DNA from: a virus
Length of the DNA: 34,730 nucleotides
Reading direction: 5' to 3' (one strand)
IMG/VR virus record: IMGVR_UViG_3300042564_001059
Coordinates: 1 to 34,730 of that record
The position numbers and the translations under genes are program-made. Position 1 is the first letter of the stretch. The number at the start of each line of letters is the position of its first letter. The notes beneath the pieces were generated by a model, which did no database searches, was not told the origin of the DNA, and saw nothing but the letters and a program-made list of their open reading frames with translations. Shown here one piece after another: positions 7,330 through 15,347 of this stretch.

Positions 7330-7437
7330 GGGTACAGGGTACAAGCGGGTACAAGCGGGTACAGTTGTACCCGGGCGAAAGACGTGTTTGGGGTACAACC
7401 GGGTACACACCCCTTTAGGGGTGTACCCGCTGTACCC
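7330..7437. repeat. GGGTACA array (candidate origin, operator or packaging site)
   Basis: Six direct copies of GGGTACA (starting at 7330, 7337, 7347, 7357, 7391 and 7401) and three inverted copies, TGTACCC (7366, 7422, 7431), lie in 108 bases. Copies at 7337, 7347 and 7357, and at 7391 and 7401, are exactly 10 bases apart, one helical turn, so a protein could bind along one face. CGGGTACA-GT-TGTACCCG (7356-7373) is a perfect palindrome around a 2-base centre. ACACCCC-TTTA-GGGGTGT (7407-7424) is a hairpin. The rest of the gap to 7545 has TATCCGGATA (7459-7468) and an AT-richer stretch near 7497-7527. Position between the primase-helicase and terS fits an origin or a pac/TerS site. Confidence 0.75.
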
Positions 7438-7545
7438 GAACATCGTGCGGAAAAAGCGTATCCGGATAGGGAAAACCCTTAGATGGGGTGGTCTGCTTAA
7501 TTTTTAGGCAGTTGTGGGAAAATTTGGGATAGGGGCGATTCAGAC

Positions 7546-7971
7546 ATGTCGAAAATAACAACAGTGGCCGACAAGGCGCAGCAAATCGAGACGGTGCTGT
7601 CTGGCATGGCGACAGAAGGCCTGAGCCTGCGCAAGGCGTGCCTGAAGGCTGGCGTAGCCAGGCCGACGTTTTTGTTGTGGTGCGATGGTGACGCGGCGCT
7701 GGCTGACCGCTACACGCGTGCGCGAGACGAGCTCATAGACGGCATTGCCGATGAGATTCTGTTGATTGCCGACGAGCCGGTAAATAGCACAGACTCTGGA
7801 GCTACTGACTCTGGATCAGTCAACAAGCAAAGGCTGCAAATAGAAAGCAGAAAATGGCTACTATCTAAATTAGCCCCAAAGAAATATGGGGATAAATTAG
7901 AATTATCTGGAGATTCTGAAAACCCATTATTGTTTTCAAGAATTGAGCGAGTAGTAATCAAGAATGGGTAA
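7546..7971 (+). CDS. terS: Terminase small subunit
   Basis: 141 aa. The N-terminal half has the helix-turn-helix typical of TerS, LSLRKACLKAGVARPTFLLW, followed by the ADRYTRARDELIDGIADEI helix that supports oligomer formation. It recognises the packaging site and loads the large subunit. It overlaps terL by eight bases. The last third (about 7800-7971) is AT-rich, with codons such as TTA, ATA and AGA unlike the rest; two GACTCTGGA copies sit at the border. The ribosome binding site is weak (AGGGG, ten bases away). Confidence 0.85.
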   Translation: MSKITTVADKAQQIETVLSGMATEGLSLRKACLKAGVARPTFLLWCDGDAALADRYTRARDELIDGIADEILLIADEPVNSTDSGATDSGSVNKQRLQIESRKWLLSKLAPKKYGDKLELSGDSENPLLFSRIERVVIKNG

Positions 7972-9190
7972 ATCCCTTGAAATAAAGACCCCCGAATGGT
8001 CACTCCCCCTCCTAGAGGCTAGCCGCTACAAAGGAGCCTGGGGCGGCCGAGGTTCTGGCAAGTCTCATATGTTCGCCGAGATGATGCTCGAGGAACATAT
8101 CATCAATCAGTCGCAATCTAGTGTTTGCGTGCGCGAGATTCAGAAATCCTTGAATCAATCGGTTAAGCGCCTGCTGGAGATGAAGATTCAGGAGATGAAT
8201 GCTGGCGCCTATTTCGAGGTTCAAGATGCGGTCATCAAGTCCAAGAAGGCAGACGGCAGGATCATCTTCCAGGGCATGCAGAACCACACGGCGGACAGCA
8301 TCAAGTCGCTGGAGGGATACGACCGTGCTTGGGTCGAGGAGGCGCAGAGCTTGAGCCAGACCAGCCTAGACCTGCTCCGGCCAACGATCCGCAAGCCGGG
8401 GTCCGAGCTCTGGTTCACTTGGAACCCCCGCCAGGCCAGCGATCCGGTGGACCTGCTGCTGCGTGGCCCAACGCCGCCGAAGGACGCGACCGTCATCCGC
8501 GTGAACTATGCCGACAACCCGTGGTTCCCGACCGTCCTCAAGGACGAGATGGAGTACGACAAGCGGCGCGACCCGGACAAGTACCAGCACGTTTGGCGTG
8601 GCGAGTACCTCCAGAACAGCCAGTCGCGGGTGTTTCGGAACTGGCGCATCGAAGACTTTGACGCACCGCCTGACGCGATCCACCGGCTTGGCGCGGACTG
8701 GGGGTTCTCTGTTGACCCGACCACGCTGGTGCGCTGCCATATAATTGGGCGAACACTGTACATCGACTTTGAAGCCTACATGGTGGGCTGCGAGATCGTC
8801 AACACGCCAGAGCTGTTCATGCAAGTGCCAGAGGCCGAGAAGTGGCCCATCGTGGCCGACTCAGCCAGGCCGGAGACGATCAGCCACATGAGGCGCAACG
8901 GGTTCCCGAAGATTATGACGGCGGTCAAAGGGCCGCGGTCGGTCGAGGAAGGCATCGAGTTTTTGAAGAATTACACTATCGTCGTGCATCCTCGGTGTAC
9001 GCACACGATTGACGAGTTGACGCTTTACAGCTATAAGACTGACCCATTGACAGGCAAGATTCTGCCCGTGCTTGAGGACAAGAAGAACCACGTGATTGAC
9101 GCGCTTAGGTATGCTTGCGAAGCGGTGCGGCGTGCAAATACAGTAAAACCGCAGACCGTCATCCCGATGAAGACCGTCAGCAAATGGTGA
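7964..9190 (+). CDS. terL: Terminase large subunit
   Basis: 408 aa, the packaging motor and nuclease. ATPase domain: Walker A GGRGSGKS (27-34), Walker B and catalytic Glu in RAWVEEAQ, coupling motif WFTWNPRQ. Nuclease domain of RNase H fold: LGADWGF (first Asp), IVADSARPE (second), and NHVIDALRYA (third). This pattern is of the PBSX/Terminase_3 type rather than the longer P22 gp2, so the packaging motor and the P22-like capsid appear to come from different lineages. Headful packaging is likely for this group and agrees with the circularly permuted look of the assembly. Confidence 0.93.
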   Translation: MGKSLEIKTPEWSLPLLEASRYKGAWGGRGSGKSHMFAEMMLEEHIINQSQSSVCVREIQKSLNQSVKRLLEMKIQEMNAGAYFEVQDAVIKSKKADGRIIFQGMQNHTADSIKSLEGYDRAWVEEAQSLSQTSLDLLRPTIRKPGSELWFTWNPRQASDPVDLLLRGPTPPKDATVIRVNYADNPWFPTVLKDEMEYDKRRDPDKYQHVWRGEYLQNSQSRVFRNWRIEDFDAPPDAIHRLGADWGFSVDPTTLVRCHIIGRTLYIDFEAYMVGCEIVNTPELFMQVPEAEKWPIVADSARPETISHMRRNGFPKIMTAVKGPRSVEEGIEFLKNYTIVVHPRCTHTIDELTLYSYKTDPLTGKILPVLEDKKNHVIDALRYACEAVRRANTVKPQTVIPMKTVSKW

Positions 9191-9199
9191 GGAACTAAG

Positions 9200-11245
9200 A
9201 TGGCCAGAATGTCCAACGATCAACGCATTGCCAACCTGCACACCGAGGCGCTGGCGCAGTTCAACGACATTCAGAGCGCGATGCGCGACGAGCGCCTGCA
9301 GTGCCTGCAGGATCGGCGCTTCTATTCGCTCTCCGGCAGCCAGTGGGAAGGCCCGCTCTGGGATCAGTTCGAGAACAAGCCCAAGTTCGAGGTGAACAAG
9401 ATCCACCTGTCCGTGATCCGCATCATCAACGAGTACCGGAACAACCGCATCACGGTGGATTTCGTCAGCAAGGACGGCGAGGAGAACGACAAGCTGGCCG
9501 ACGTTTGCGACGGCCTGTACCGTGCCGATGAGAATGATTCGGTGGCGAACGAGGCTTACGACAACGCCTTCGAGGAGGCGGTCGGTGGCGGGTTCGGAGC
9601 CTGGCGGCTGCGTACTGCCTACGAGGACGAGGAAGACCCCGAGGACGATCGGCAGCGCATCAAGATCGAGCCGATCTTCGATGCCGATAGCTCGGTGTTC
9701 TTCGACCTCGGCGCCAAGCGCCAGGACAAATCAGACGCCAAGTACTGCTTCGTTGTCACCAGCATGACCCGCCAAGCGTACAAAGACACCTGGGGCGATG
9801 ATCCGACCGACTGGCCCAAGATCATCCACCAGTACGAGTTTGACTGGTGCACGCCTGATGTGGTCTACGTGGCCGAGTACTACAAGGTCGAGGAAAAGAG
9901 CGAGACCATCCGCATTTTCCAGACTATCACCGGCGAGGAGGAGCGCTACAGCCAGGCGGACTTCGCCAACGACGATACGCTCGAGGAAACCCTGCTGGCG
10001 GTCGGCAGCCTGGAGGTGCGCCAGAAACGCGTCAAGCGCAAGAAGGTCCGCAAGTACGTCATGTCAGGCGGCAAGGTGCTTGATGACGCCGGGTACATCG
10101 CCGGCAAGTGCATCCCGATTGTTCCCGTCTTCGGCAAGCGCTGGTTCGTGGACAACATCGAGCGCTGCATGGGTCACGTGCGCCTGGCAAAGGACGCCCA
10201 GCGCCTCAAGAATATGCAACTCTCCAAGCTCGGCGAGATCAGCGCCTTGTCATCGGTCGAGAAGCCGATACTGGTGCCCGAGCAGGTCGCTGGCCATCAG
10301 ATGATGTGGGCCGAGGACAACCTAAAAGACTATCCGTACCTGCTCATCAACCCGGTCACCGACCAGAACGGCAACCAGGCCATCAGCGGGCCAGTCGCCT
10401 ACACGAAAAGCCCCAACATCCCGCCCGCTATGGCGGCACTGCTCCAGATCACCGAGCAGGACATGCAGGATATTCTTGGCAACGCTCAGGGAGCAGACAA
10501 GATGGTCAGCAACATCTCCGGCAAAGCCGTCGAGATGATCCAGGCCCGGGTGGACATGCAGACCTTCATCTACATGTCCAACTTTGCCAAGGGCATGAAG
10601 CGCTGCGGCGAGATTTGGTTGAGCATGGCCAAGGACGTCTACACCGAGAGCAAGCGGCGGATGAAAACGCTCACCCAGACCGGCGAGACCGACATTGTGG
10701 AGTTGATGCAGCCGACGATTGACCAGGAAACCGGCGAGATGGTCATGGCCAACGACCTCGGCGCGGCGGCGTTTGACGTCAACGTTGACGTTGGCCCGTC
10801 CAGCAGCAGCAAGAAGGCCGCCACGGTGCGAGCCTTGACCGGCATGCTCCAGATCACCCAAGACCCCGAGACGGCGCAGGTATTGGGCGCTATGGCGATG
10901 ATGAATATGGAGGGAGAGGGCATCGAGGATGCGAATTCGTACTTCCGGAAGAAACTCCTGCGCATGGGCGTTGTCCAGCCAACCGACAAAGAGAAGGAAG
11001 AGTTGATGGCGGAAATGCAAAACACGCCGCAAGACCCGAACACCATGTACTTGCAGGCCGCAGCCGCCAACGAAGAGGCCAAGGCCGCCAAGGCTCGGGC
11101 CGATACGGTCGAGACCATCGCCAACTCGGAGCTTCGGAGAGCTCAGACTCTGGAGACGCTCGGCAAGGTGGACGAGTCCGCCCAGAACATGGCGATCACC
11201 AACGCCGAGGCCATCCAAAGGATGATCCAGGGCCAAGGCGCGTGA
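9200..11245 (+). CDS. P22-like portal protein
   Basis: 681 aa (P22 gp1 is about 725). It begins MSNDQRIANLHTEALAQFND and has the family core NEYRNNRITVDFVS, an acidic wing (RTAYEDEEDPEDDRQ), and the stem region followed by MQDILGNAQGADK. It forms the dodecameric ring at one capsid vertex through which DNA enters and leaves and onto which tail factors bind. The C-terminal part is long and helical (AAANEEAKAAKARADTVE), as in the P22 barrel. GAGGA is six bases before the ATG. Ten bases separate it from terL. Confidence 0.92.
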   Translation: MARMSNDQRIANLHTEALAQFNDIQSAMRDERLQCLQDRRFYSLSGSQWEGPLWDQFENKPKFEVNKIHLSVIRIINEYRNNRITVDFVSKDGEENDKLADVCDGLYRADENDSVANEAYDNAFEEAVGGGFGAWRLRTAYEDEEDPEDDRQRIKIEPIFDADSSVFFDLGAKRQDKSDAKYCFVVTSMTRQAYKDTWGDDPTDWPKIIHQYEFDWCTPDVVYVAEYYKVEEKSETIRIFQTITGEEERYSQADFANDDTLEETLLAVGSLEVRQKRVKRKKVRKYVMSGGKVLDDAGYIAGKCIPIVPVFGKRWFVDNIERCMGHVRLAKDAQRLKNMQLSKLGEISALSSVEKPILVPEQVAGHQMMWAEDNLKDYPYLLINPVTDQNGNQAISGPVAYTKSPNIPPAMAALLQITEQDMQDILGNAQGADKMVSNISGKAVEMIQARVDMQTFIYMSNFAKGMKRCGEIWLSMAKDVYTESKRRMKTLTQTGETDIVELMQPTIDQETGEMVMANDLGAAAFDVNVDVGPSSSSKKAATVRALTGMLQITQDPETAQVLGAMAMMNMEGEGIEDANSYFRKKLLRMGVVQPTDKEKEELMAEMQNTPQDPNTMYLQAAAANEEAKAAKARADTVETIANSELRRAQTLETLGKVDESAQNMAITNAEAIQRMIQGQGA

Positions 11246-11332
11246 TCTATTGTCAGATGCTCTAAAATAGTTCAGAATGTATCAACGGCATCCGCCCAGC
11301 CGTTCTAAATGGGTGAGTTTGATGGGGTCAAA
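11246..11332. promoter_or_regulatory. Gap before scaffold gene: weak promoter and hairpin
   Basis: This 87-bp gap holds TTGTCA (11250-11255), 17 bases from CAGAAT (11273-11278), a weak sigma70-like pair that could raise expression of scaffold and coat. AACGGC (11284-11289) and GCCGTT (11299-11304) form a 6-bp stem not followed by a T-run. Both calls are weak. Confidence 0.3.
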
Positions 11333-12178
11333 ATGAAGCAGGCAGATATTGGAGAGGACGACCAAGACACTGGCGTTATTGAGGACAGCACCGAGGACAG
11401 CAGCAATCCAGTTGCCGACCAGGAAGAGTCTGATGATGCCGAGGAGGAGGTTGTAGTATCCATCGGGGAGGAAGCGCCGCCTCCCGAGGAGCAGACTCAC
11501 GCGCCGGAATGGGTTCGCGAGCTGCGCAAGTCACACCGAGAACTGCAGCGCCAGAACCGCGATCTGCAAGCGAAGCTACAAACCACGCAGACTGAGACCA
11601 AACCGGTCACGCTGGGGAAAAAGCCAACGCTTGAGGATCACGATTACGACGCGGACAAGTTTGAAGTAGCACTGTCGGATTGGTTTGATCTGAAAAGAAA
11701 AGCCGCCGATGTAAGCGCCAGGCAAGAGGCTGAAGTTATGACTCAGCAGAAGGCCTGGCAGTCCAAGCTGGACAGCTACGGTAAGGCGAAAGCCGAACTG
11801 CGAGTGAAGGATTTTGAAGACGCCGAGGCCGTGGCCCAGGAACTCTTCAGCATCACCCAGCAAGGCGTCGTGCTACAAGGTGCCGAGAATCCGGCGCTGG
11901 TGATTTACGCACTCGGCAAGAACTTGAAGAAGGCAAAGGAGCTATCCGAGATTACAGACCCCGTGAAGTTTGCTTTTGCGGTAGCGAAACTGGAGAAGGA
12001 CTTAAAAGTGACGAACCGCAAAGCAGCCCCGCCGCCCGAGAAAATCGTGTCAGGAACTGGCCGATCATCAGGGGCGGTGGACTCAACCCTAGAACGTCTG
12101 CGAGCAGAAGCGGAGAAGACTGGCAACATGACCAAGGTCATTCAGTACAAAGCGCAAAAGCGAGCGGCATCCAAATAG
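11333..12178 (+). CDS. Scaffolding protein, P22 gp8-like
   Basis: 281 aa, very acidic at the N-terminus (GEDDQDTGVIEDSTEDSS), coiled coil at about residues 65-110 (RELRKSHRELQRQNRDLQAKL), and a short basic C-terminus (QYKAQKRAASK). This is the pattern of P22-type scaffold: helical middle, and a basic C-terminal helix-loop-helix that binds the coat. Its place between portal and coat agrees. Start 11333 is chosen because GGGG lies five bases upstream; an in-frame ATG at 11309 would add eight residues but has no ribosome binding site. It is needed for procapsid assembly and then leaves. Confidence 0.85.
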   Translation: MKQADIGEDDQDTGVIEDSTEDSSNPVADQEESDDAEEEVVVSIGEEAPPPEEQTHAPEWVRELRKSHRELQRQNRDLQAKLQTTQTETKPVTLGKKPTLEDHDYDADKFEVALSDWFDLKRKAADVSARQEAEVMTQQKAWQSKLDSYGKAKAELRVKDFEDAEAVAQELFSITQQGVVLQGAENPALVIYALGKNLKKAKELSEITDPVKFAFAVAKLEKDLKVTNRKAAPPPEKIVSGTGRSSGAVDSTLERLRAEAEKTGNMTKVIQYKAQKRAASK

Positions 12179-12198
12179 TTTTAATCTAAGGATTTATC

Positions 12199-13470
12199 AT
12201 GAGCAATTCATTCTCAAAAGAAGAGCGCGTAGCGTTCGAAGACATTCTCGAAGGTTTCCAAGACTTGCTGGTTCTGTCGCGCCACGTCTCGGTCTACAAC
12301 ACCGACCAGACGATGATGGCCCGTACCAACGACACCATCTGGCGCCCGATGCCTTACATCGCCCAGTCGCAAACCAGCGCACCCGGCACGCCCGTCACCT
12401 ATCAGAACATGACCCAGTTGTCAGTTCCCAGCACCATCGGCTTTAGCCAAACGGTGCCATGGACCATGACAACCCTTGACCTGCGCGATGCGCTGCAAGA
12501 GGGCCGCCTGGGCGAGAGCGCGAAGCAGAAGTTGGCCAGCGATATCAACGTGGCGATCATGAACACCGCAGCCGCTCAGGGCACGCTGGTGGTTCCGATC
12601 GTTGGCGCCGCCGGTGACTATGACGACGTGAGCCTGTGCGACACGATCATGAACGAGCAAGGCGTGCCTGACTACGACCGCTTCCTGGGCTTGTCCAGCC
12701 GCGATTACAACGGCATGGCCGGCAACCTGGCGGTGGCGACTCGCTCCTTCGGCAACCCAAAATCTAACCTCGCTTACGAGCGTAACCAGGTCGGGATGGT
12801 CGCAGGCTTCGACACGTACAAGTTCGACTACGCCAACCGCATCGCCGTGGCAGCTGGTGGCGTAACCACCATTGACACTAGTGGCGCCCAGGCTCAGTAC
12901 GTGCCACAGGCTACCTCGACCTCGGTCGGCGGCCAGATCAACGTGGACAACCGCTACCAAACCGTTACCGTGTCCAACTCGGCTGGCGTTGTGGCTGGTG
13001 ATGCGTTCACGATTGACGGTATCTACGCGGTGCATCACATCACCAAAGTGTCTACCGGCCAACTGAAGACCTTCCGCGTCATTAGCGTTCCCGCCGGTGG
13101 CGTGACCTTGGTCATCAGCCCTCCGATCATTGCAGCCACGGCACCGGCCACCGATGCTGAACTGCAGTACAAGAACGTGCAGCTGGTTACCGCTGCCGGC
13201 GCTGCGGCACTGAACTGGCTCAACACTGGAGCCTCGGCGATCAACGTCTTCTGGCAAAAGGACTCGCTGGAAATCCTGCCAGGCCGTTACGCCATCCCGT
13301 CCGATGCTGGCACCGCAGTGATGCGTGCCACCACCGACCAGGGCGTTGAACTGGTGATGCAGAAGTTCTACGATATCGACAGCATGGTCATCAAGTACCG
13401 CCTTGATACCTTGTTCGGTGTTGTGAACAAACAGCCGGAAATGTCAGGTATACTTTTGTTTAATCAATAA
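12199..13470 (+). CDS. Major capsid protein, P22 coat-like (HK97 fold)
   Basis: 423 aa (P22 gp5 is 430). Family features: an N-terminal ILEGFQDLLVLSRHVSVYN segment, PGTPVTYQNMTQLSVPSTIGF, LDLRDALQEGRLGESAKQKL, and a C-terminal VMQKFYDIDSMVIKYRLDTLFG. The middle (about 225-330) is strand-rich, where P22 coat carries its inserted I-domain. It forms the icosahedral shell with the scaffold. AAGGA six bases before the ATG is a good ribosome binding site. The reading frame looks complete, so the GIY-YIG gene that follows does not interrupt it. Confidence 0.93.
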   Translation: MSNSFSKEERVAFEDILEGFQDLLVLSRHVSVYNTDQTMMARTNDTIWRPMPYIAQSQTSAPGTPVTYQNMTQLSVPSTIGFSQTVPWTMTTLDLRDALQEGRLGESAKQKLASDINVAIMNTAAAQGTLVVPIVGAAGDYDDVSLCDTIMNEQGVPDYDRFLGLSSRDYNGMAGNLAVATRSFGNPKSNLAYERNQVGMVAGFDTYKFDYANRIAVAAGGVTTIDTSGAQAQYVPQATSTSVGGQINVDNRYQTVTVSNSAGVVAGDAFTIDGIYAVHHITKVSTGQLKTFRVISVPAGGVTLVISPPIIAATAPATDAELQYKNVQLVTAAGAAALNWLNTGASAINVFWQKDSLEILPGRYAIPSDAGTAVMRATTDQGVELVMQKFYDIDSMVIKYRLDTLFGVVNKQPEMSGILLFNQ

Positions 13471-13499
13471 TTAAACAAGATAATACCGCTTAGTGTGCT

Positions 13500-13531
13500 A
13501 TCATGCTCTTGAGTCAAATCAGGAGCATGAT
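13500..13531 (+). promoter_or_regulatory. Hairpin covering the GIY-YIG ribosome binding site
   Basis: ATCATGCTC (13500-13508) and GAGCATGAT (13523-13531) form a perfect 9-bp stem with a 14-base loop. The Shine-Dalgarno AGGAG (13521-13525) is partly inside the right arm, and the ATG follows at once at 13532. In transcripts that start upstream the site would be hidden, reducing endonuclease translation. T4 I-TevI is known to be held back in this way. Confidence 0.65.
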
Positions 13532-14278
13532 ATGTACACCCTCTACAAGTTGCTTTTTGCGTCAGGCAAGGCCTACATTGGGCAAACGGTGCGCACTATG
13601 AACACCCGCATTGCGCAACACAAACGGTCCGCTAGAAGCGGAAGTCTGCTTCCTGTGCATTGTGCGTGGCGTAAGTATGGTGAGCCGGCCATCTCATTGA
13701 TTGCTGAGTTTGACACGCAAGAAGAACTGCACGCCGCTGAAAAAGCAGCAATCATTGCCTTAGGCGCGTTGGCCCCACAAGGGTACAACGTCGCCTATGG
13801 TGGTGAAACAGCCCCATCCAAGAATCCAGATGTTGCCGCAAAGATTTCCGCAAAAGCTACAGGCCGCAAGTTTTTAGACACAACTGCATGGTCTGATGCT
13901 GCATCAAAACTTTGGCAGAACGATGAATATCGTTTGAAAGTGACTGAAAGCCTTAAGGCGGCATGGACAGATGAGATGCGCGCGGCACGATCTTTGAAAG
14001 TAAAACTGGCATGGCAAGATCGCAAGGCATCCGGCTATGCAATGCCAGAATCAACCAAGCAAAAACTAGCCGCTTACGAGCGAACTCCAGAAACCCGTGC
14101 CAAGATGAGCGTCTCGGCTAAAACTCGCAAACGTTCGCCGCGAGACGACAGCACAAAGCAGAAAATTGCAGGCAAGACAGCCGGCTCGTGGCAAGACCCT
14201 GTTATCAGGGCCAAGCGCCTAGCATCCATGCAGTTGGCCCGTGAGAAACGCAAACAGGAAAGAACACCATGCCCCTAA
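13532..14278 (+). CDS. GIY-YIG homing endonuclease with NUMOD-type repeats
   Basis: 248 aa. The N-terminal domain begins MYTLYKLLFASGKAYIGQT, a GIY-YIG variant (YTLYK...AYIGQT), followed by the catalytic Arg in the RIAQHKRSAR region and the Glu in EKAAIIALG. The C-terminal half has repeated Lys-rich DNA-binding units (STKQKLAAYERTPETRAKM, STKQKIAGKT), as in NUMOD3-containing homing enzymes. Start 13532 has AGGAG six bases upstream, hidden in a hairpin. It sits right after the coat gene and overlaps the next gene by ten bases. It is probably a selfish insertion, free-standing, with no visible group I intron. Confidence 0.88.
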   Translation: MYTLYKLLFASGKAYIGQTVRTMNTRIAQHKRSARSGSLLPVHCAWRKYGEPAISLIAEFDTQEELHAAEKAAIIALGALAPQGYNVAYGGETAPSKNPDVAAKISAKATGRKFLDTTAWSDAASKLWQNDEYRLKVTESLKAAWTDEMRAARSLKVKLAWQDRKASGYAMPESTKQKLAAYERTPETRAKMSVSAKTRKRSPRDDSTKQKIAGKTAGSWQDPVIRAKRLASMQLAREKRKQERTPCP

Positions 14279-14439
14279 AAAAAGGCTACTCCGAAAAGTC
14301 GATCTCTAAAAACATCGGCAAAGAGATGAAGGCAGGGATGCCCCAGAAGCAAGCCATCGCCGTTGCGCTATCTACCGCCAGGACTGCTGCGATGAAGGCT
14401 GGAAAGCCCGGCAAAGCCCCAGCAAAGGCCAAGAAGTAA
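14269..14439 (+). CDS. Small basic protein, DUF6496-like
   Basis: 56 aa, MPLKKGYSEKSISKNIGKEM then AGMPQKQAIAVALSTARTAA and an Ala/Lys/Pro tail. The pattern Gx-S-x-x-x-x-x-N-I-x-x-E-M with PQKQA-x-A-x-A is a known small phage and bacterial family (recalled as DUF6496) of unknown function. The Lys-rich tail suggests nucleic acid or capsid binding. Its stop overlaps the next start as TAATG, and it overlaps the GIY-YIG end by ten bases. AGGAAAG before the ATG is a reasonable ribosome binding site. Confidence 0.75.
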   Translation: MPLKKGYSEKSISKNIGKEMKAGMPQKQAIAVALSTARTAAMKAGKPGKAPAKAKK

Positions 14440-14849
14440 TGCAACTCCCGGCCATGCTCTACCAGTCGCCAGGGCAAATCCCAAAGCCTGGCGGCACTGG
14501 CACCTACAAGATCATCGGCGTGCAGACCCAGGAGCAGGCTGACGCCAAGCTAGCAGCCGGCTGGTTTGCATCGTCCGATGAGGCTATCATCGCTGCTGGC
14601 GACAAGGCCAGCGGCCCGGTTAAGATCAAGGCCAAGTGGCTGCGCAAGCCAGTCAAGAAGCACAAGCCCTCAAAGCCTCTAGACTGGCGCGAGTTAACCA
14701 AAGCGGCGGCACCAGCCCCAAAGGATGACGCACCACCAACGCGGCAAGAGCTTGAGCTCAAAGCGCGAGAGCTAGACATTCGCTTCGACGGTCGCACGCC
14801 GGACAGAAAGCTGGGACAATTGATCCAGCACCGAATCACAGGAGTCTGA
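14439..14849 (+). CDS. Phage head-region protein with HeH/LEM-like C-terminus
   Basis: 136 aa. The N-terminal part (MQLPAMLYQSPGQIPKPGGT, then KIIGVQTQEQADAKLAAGWF) looks like a compact domain known in small phage structural proteins. A Lys/Pro linker (WLRKPVKKHKPSKPLDWRE) follows. The last 35 residues, TRQELELKARELDIRFDGRT and on to LGQLIQHRI, fit the HeH/LEM-like fold common in phage head completion proteins. The position between coat and gp4-like genes supports a head or connector accessory. The start overlaps the previous stop (TAATG). Confidence 0.6.
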   Translation: MQLPAMLYQSPGQIPKPGGTGTYKIIGVQTQEQADAKLAAGWFASSDEAIIAAGDKASGPVKIKAKWLRKPVKKHKPSKPLDWRELTKAAAPAPKDDAPPTRQELELKARELDIRFDGRTPDRKLGQLIQHRITGV

Positions 14850-14852
14850 GCA

Positions 14853-15335
14853 ATGGGATGGACAAAGCGCCAGTTCGTAACGCAGGCCTTCGAGGAAATC
14901 GGGCTGGCGTCCTACGTCTTTGACCTCACGCCGGAGCAGCTCGACAGCGCTCTGCGCCGACTCGATACCATGATTGCATCGTGGAATGCACTCGGCATCC
15001 GCCTGGGCTACCCGCTCCCCTCGAGCCCGCAGGACAGCGATCTAGACGAGCAGACCAACGTCCCGGATTCATCCAACGAAGCGATCTACACCAATCTCGG
15101 CGTGAAGCTGGCCCCAAGTTACGGCAAGCAGGTTATGCCGGACACCAAGATGACGGCCAAGGAGACGTACAATACCCTCCTGTCCAGGGCCGCCATGCCG
15201 ATTGAGCAACAGATGCCAGGAACCATGCCATCTGGCGCAGGTAACAAGCCTTGGAGGGTCTACGACAATCCATTCCTGGCGCAGCCTGTCTACCCAACCC
15301 TGGCCGGCCAGGATGGCCCGCTCGAATACACCTGA
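14853..15335 (+). CDS. P22 gp4-like head-completion and tail accessory factor
   Basis: 160 aa (P22 gp4 is 166). The family signature is clear: MGWTKRQFVTQAFEEIGLA, then LDSALRRLDTMIASWN and LGIRLGYPL. It probably binds the portal after packaging, closes the channel and provides the landing place for the tail hub. P22 gp4 has lytic activity, but no catalytic residues can be assigned here. GGAG is eight bases before the ATG. Confidence 0.85.
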   Translation: MGWTKRQFVTQAFEEIGLASYVFDLTPEQLDSALRRLDTMIASWNALGIRLGYPLPSSPQDSDLDEQTNVPDSSNEAIYTNLGVKLAPSYGKQVMPDTKMTAKETYNTLLSRAAMPIEQQMPGTMPSGAGNKPWRVYDNPFLAQPVYPTLAGQDGPLEYT

Positions 15336-15347
15336 AAGAGGCCACAC

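Noticed and set aside
10322-11236. 304-codon minus strand ORF opposite the portal gene
   Set aside because: His/Leu/Gly-rich shadow of a convincing portal frame; no domain and no ribosome binding site.
12421-13257. 278-codon minus strand ORF opposite the coat gene
   Set aside because: Shadow of the P22-like coat frame, composed of Gly/His/Val repeats typical of reverse-strand reading.
13470-14439. Group I intron housing the GIY-YIG gene in the coat gene
   Set aside because: The coat frame appears full-length (423 aa) and ends properly before the endonuclease, and no coat exon follows; the endonuclease is free-standing.
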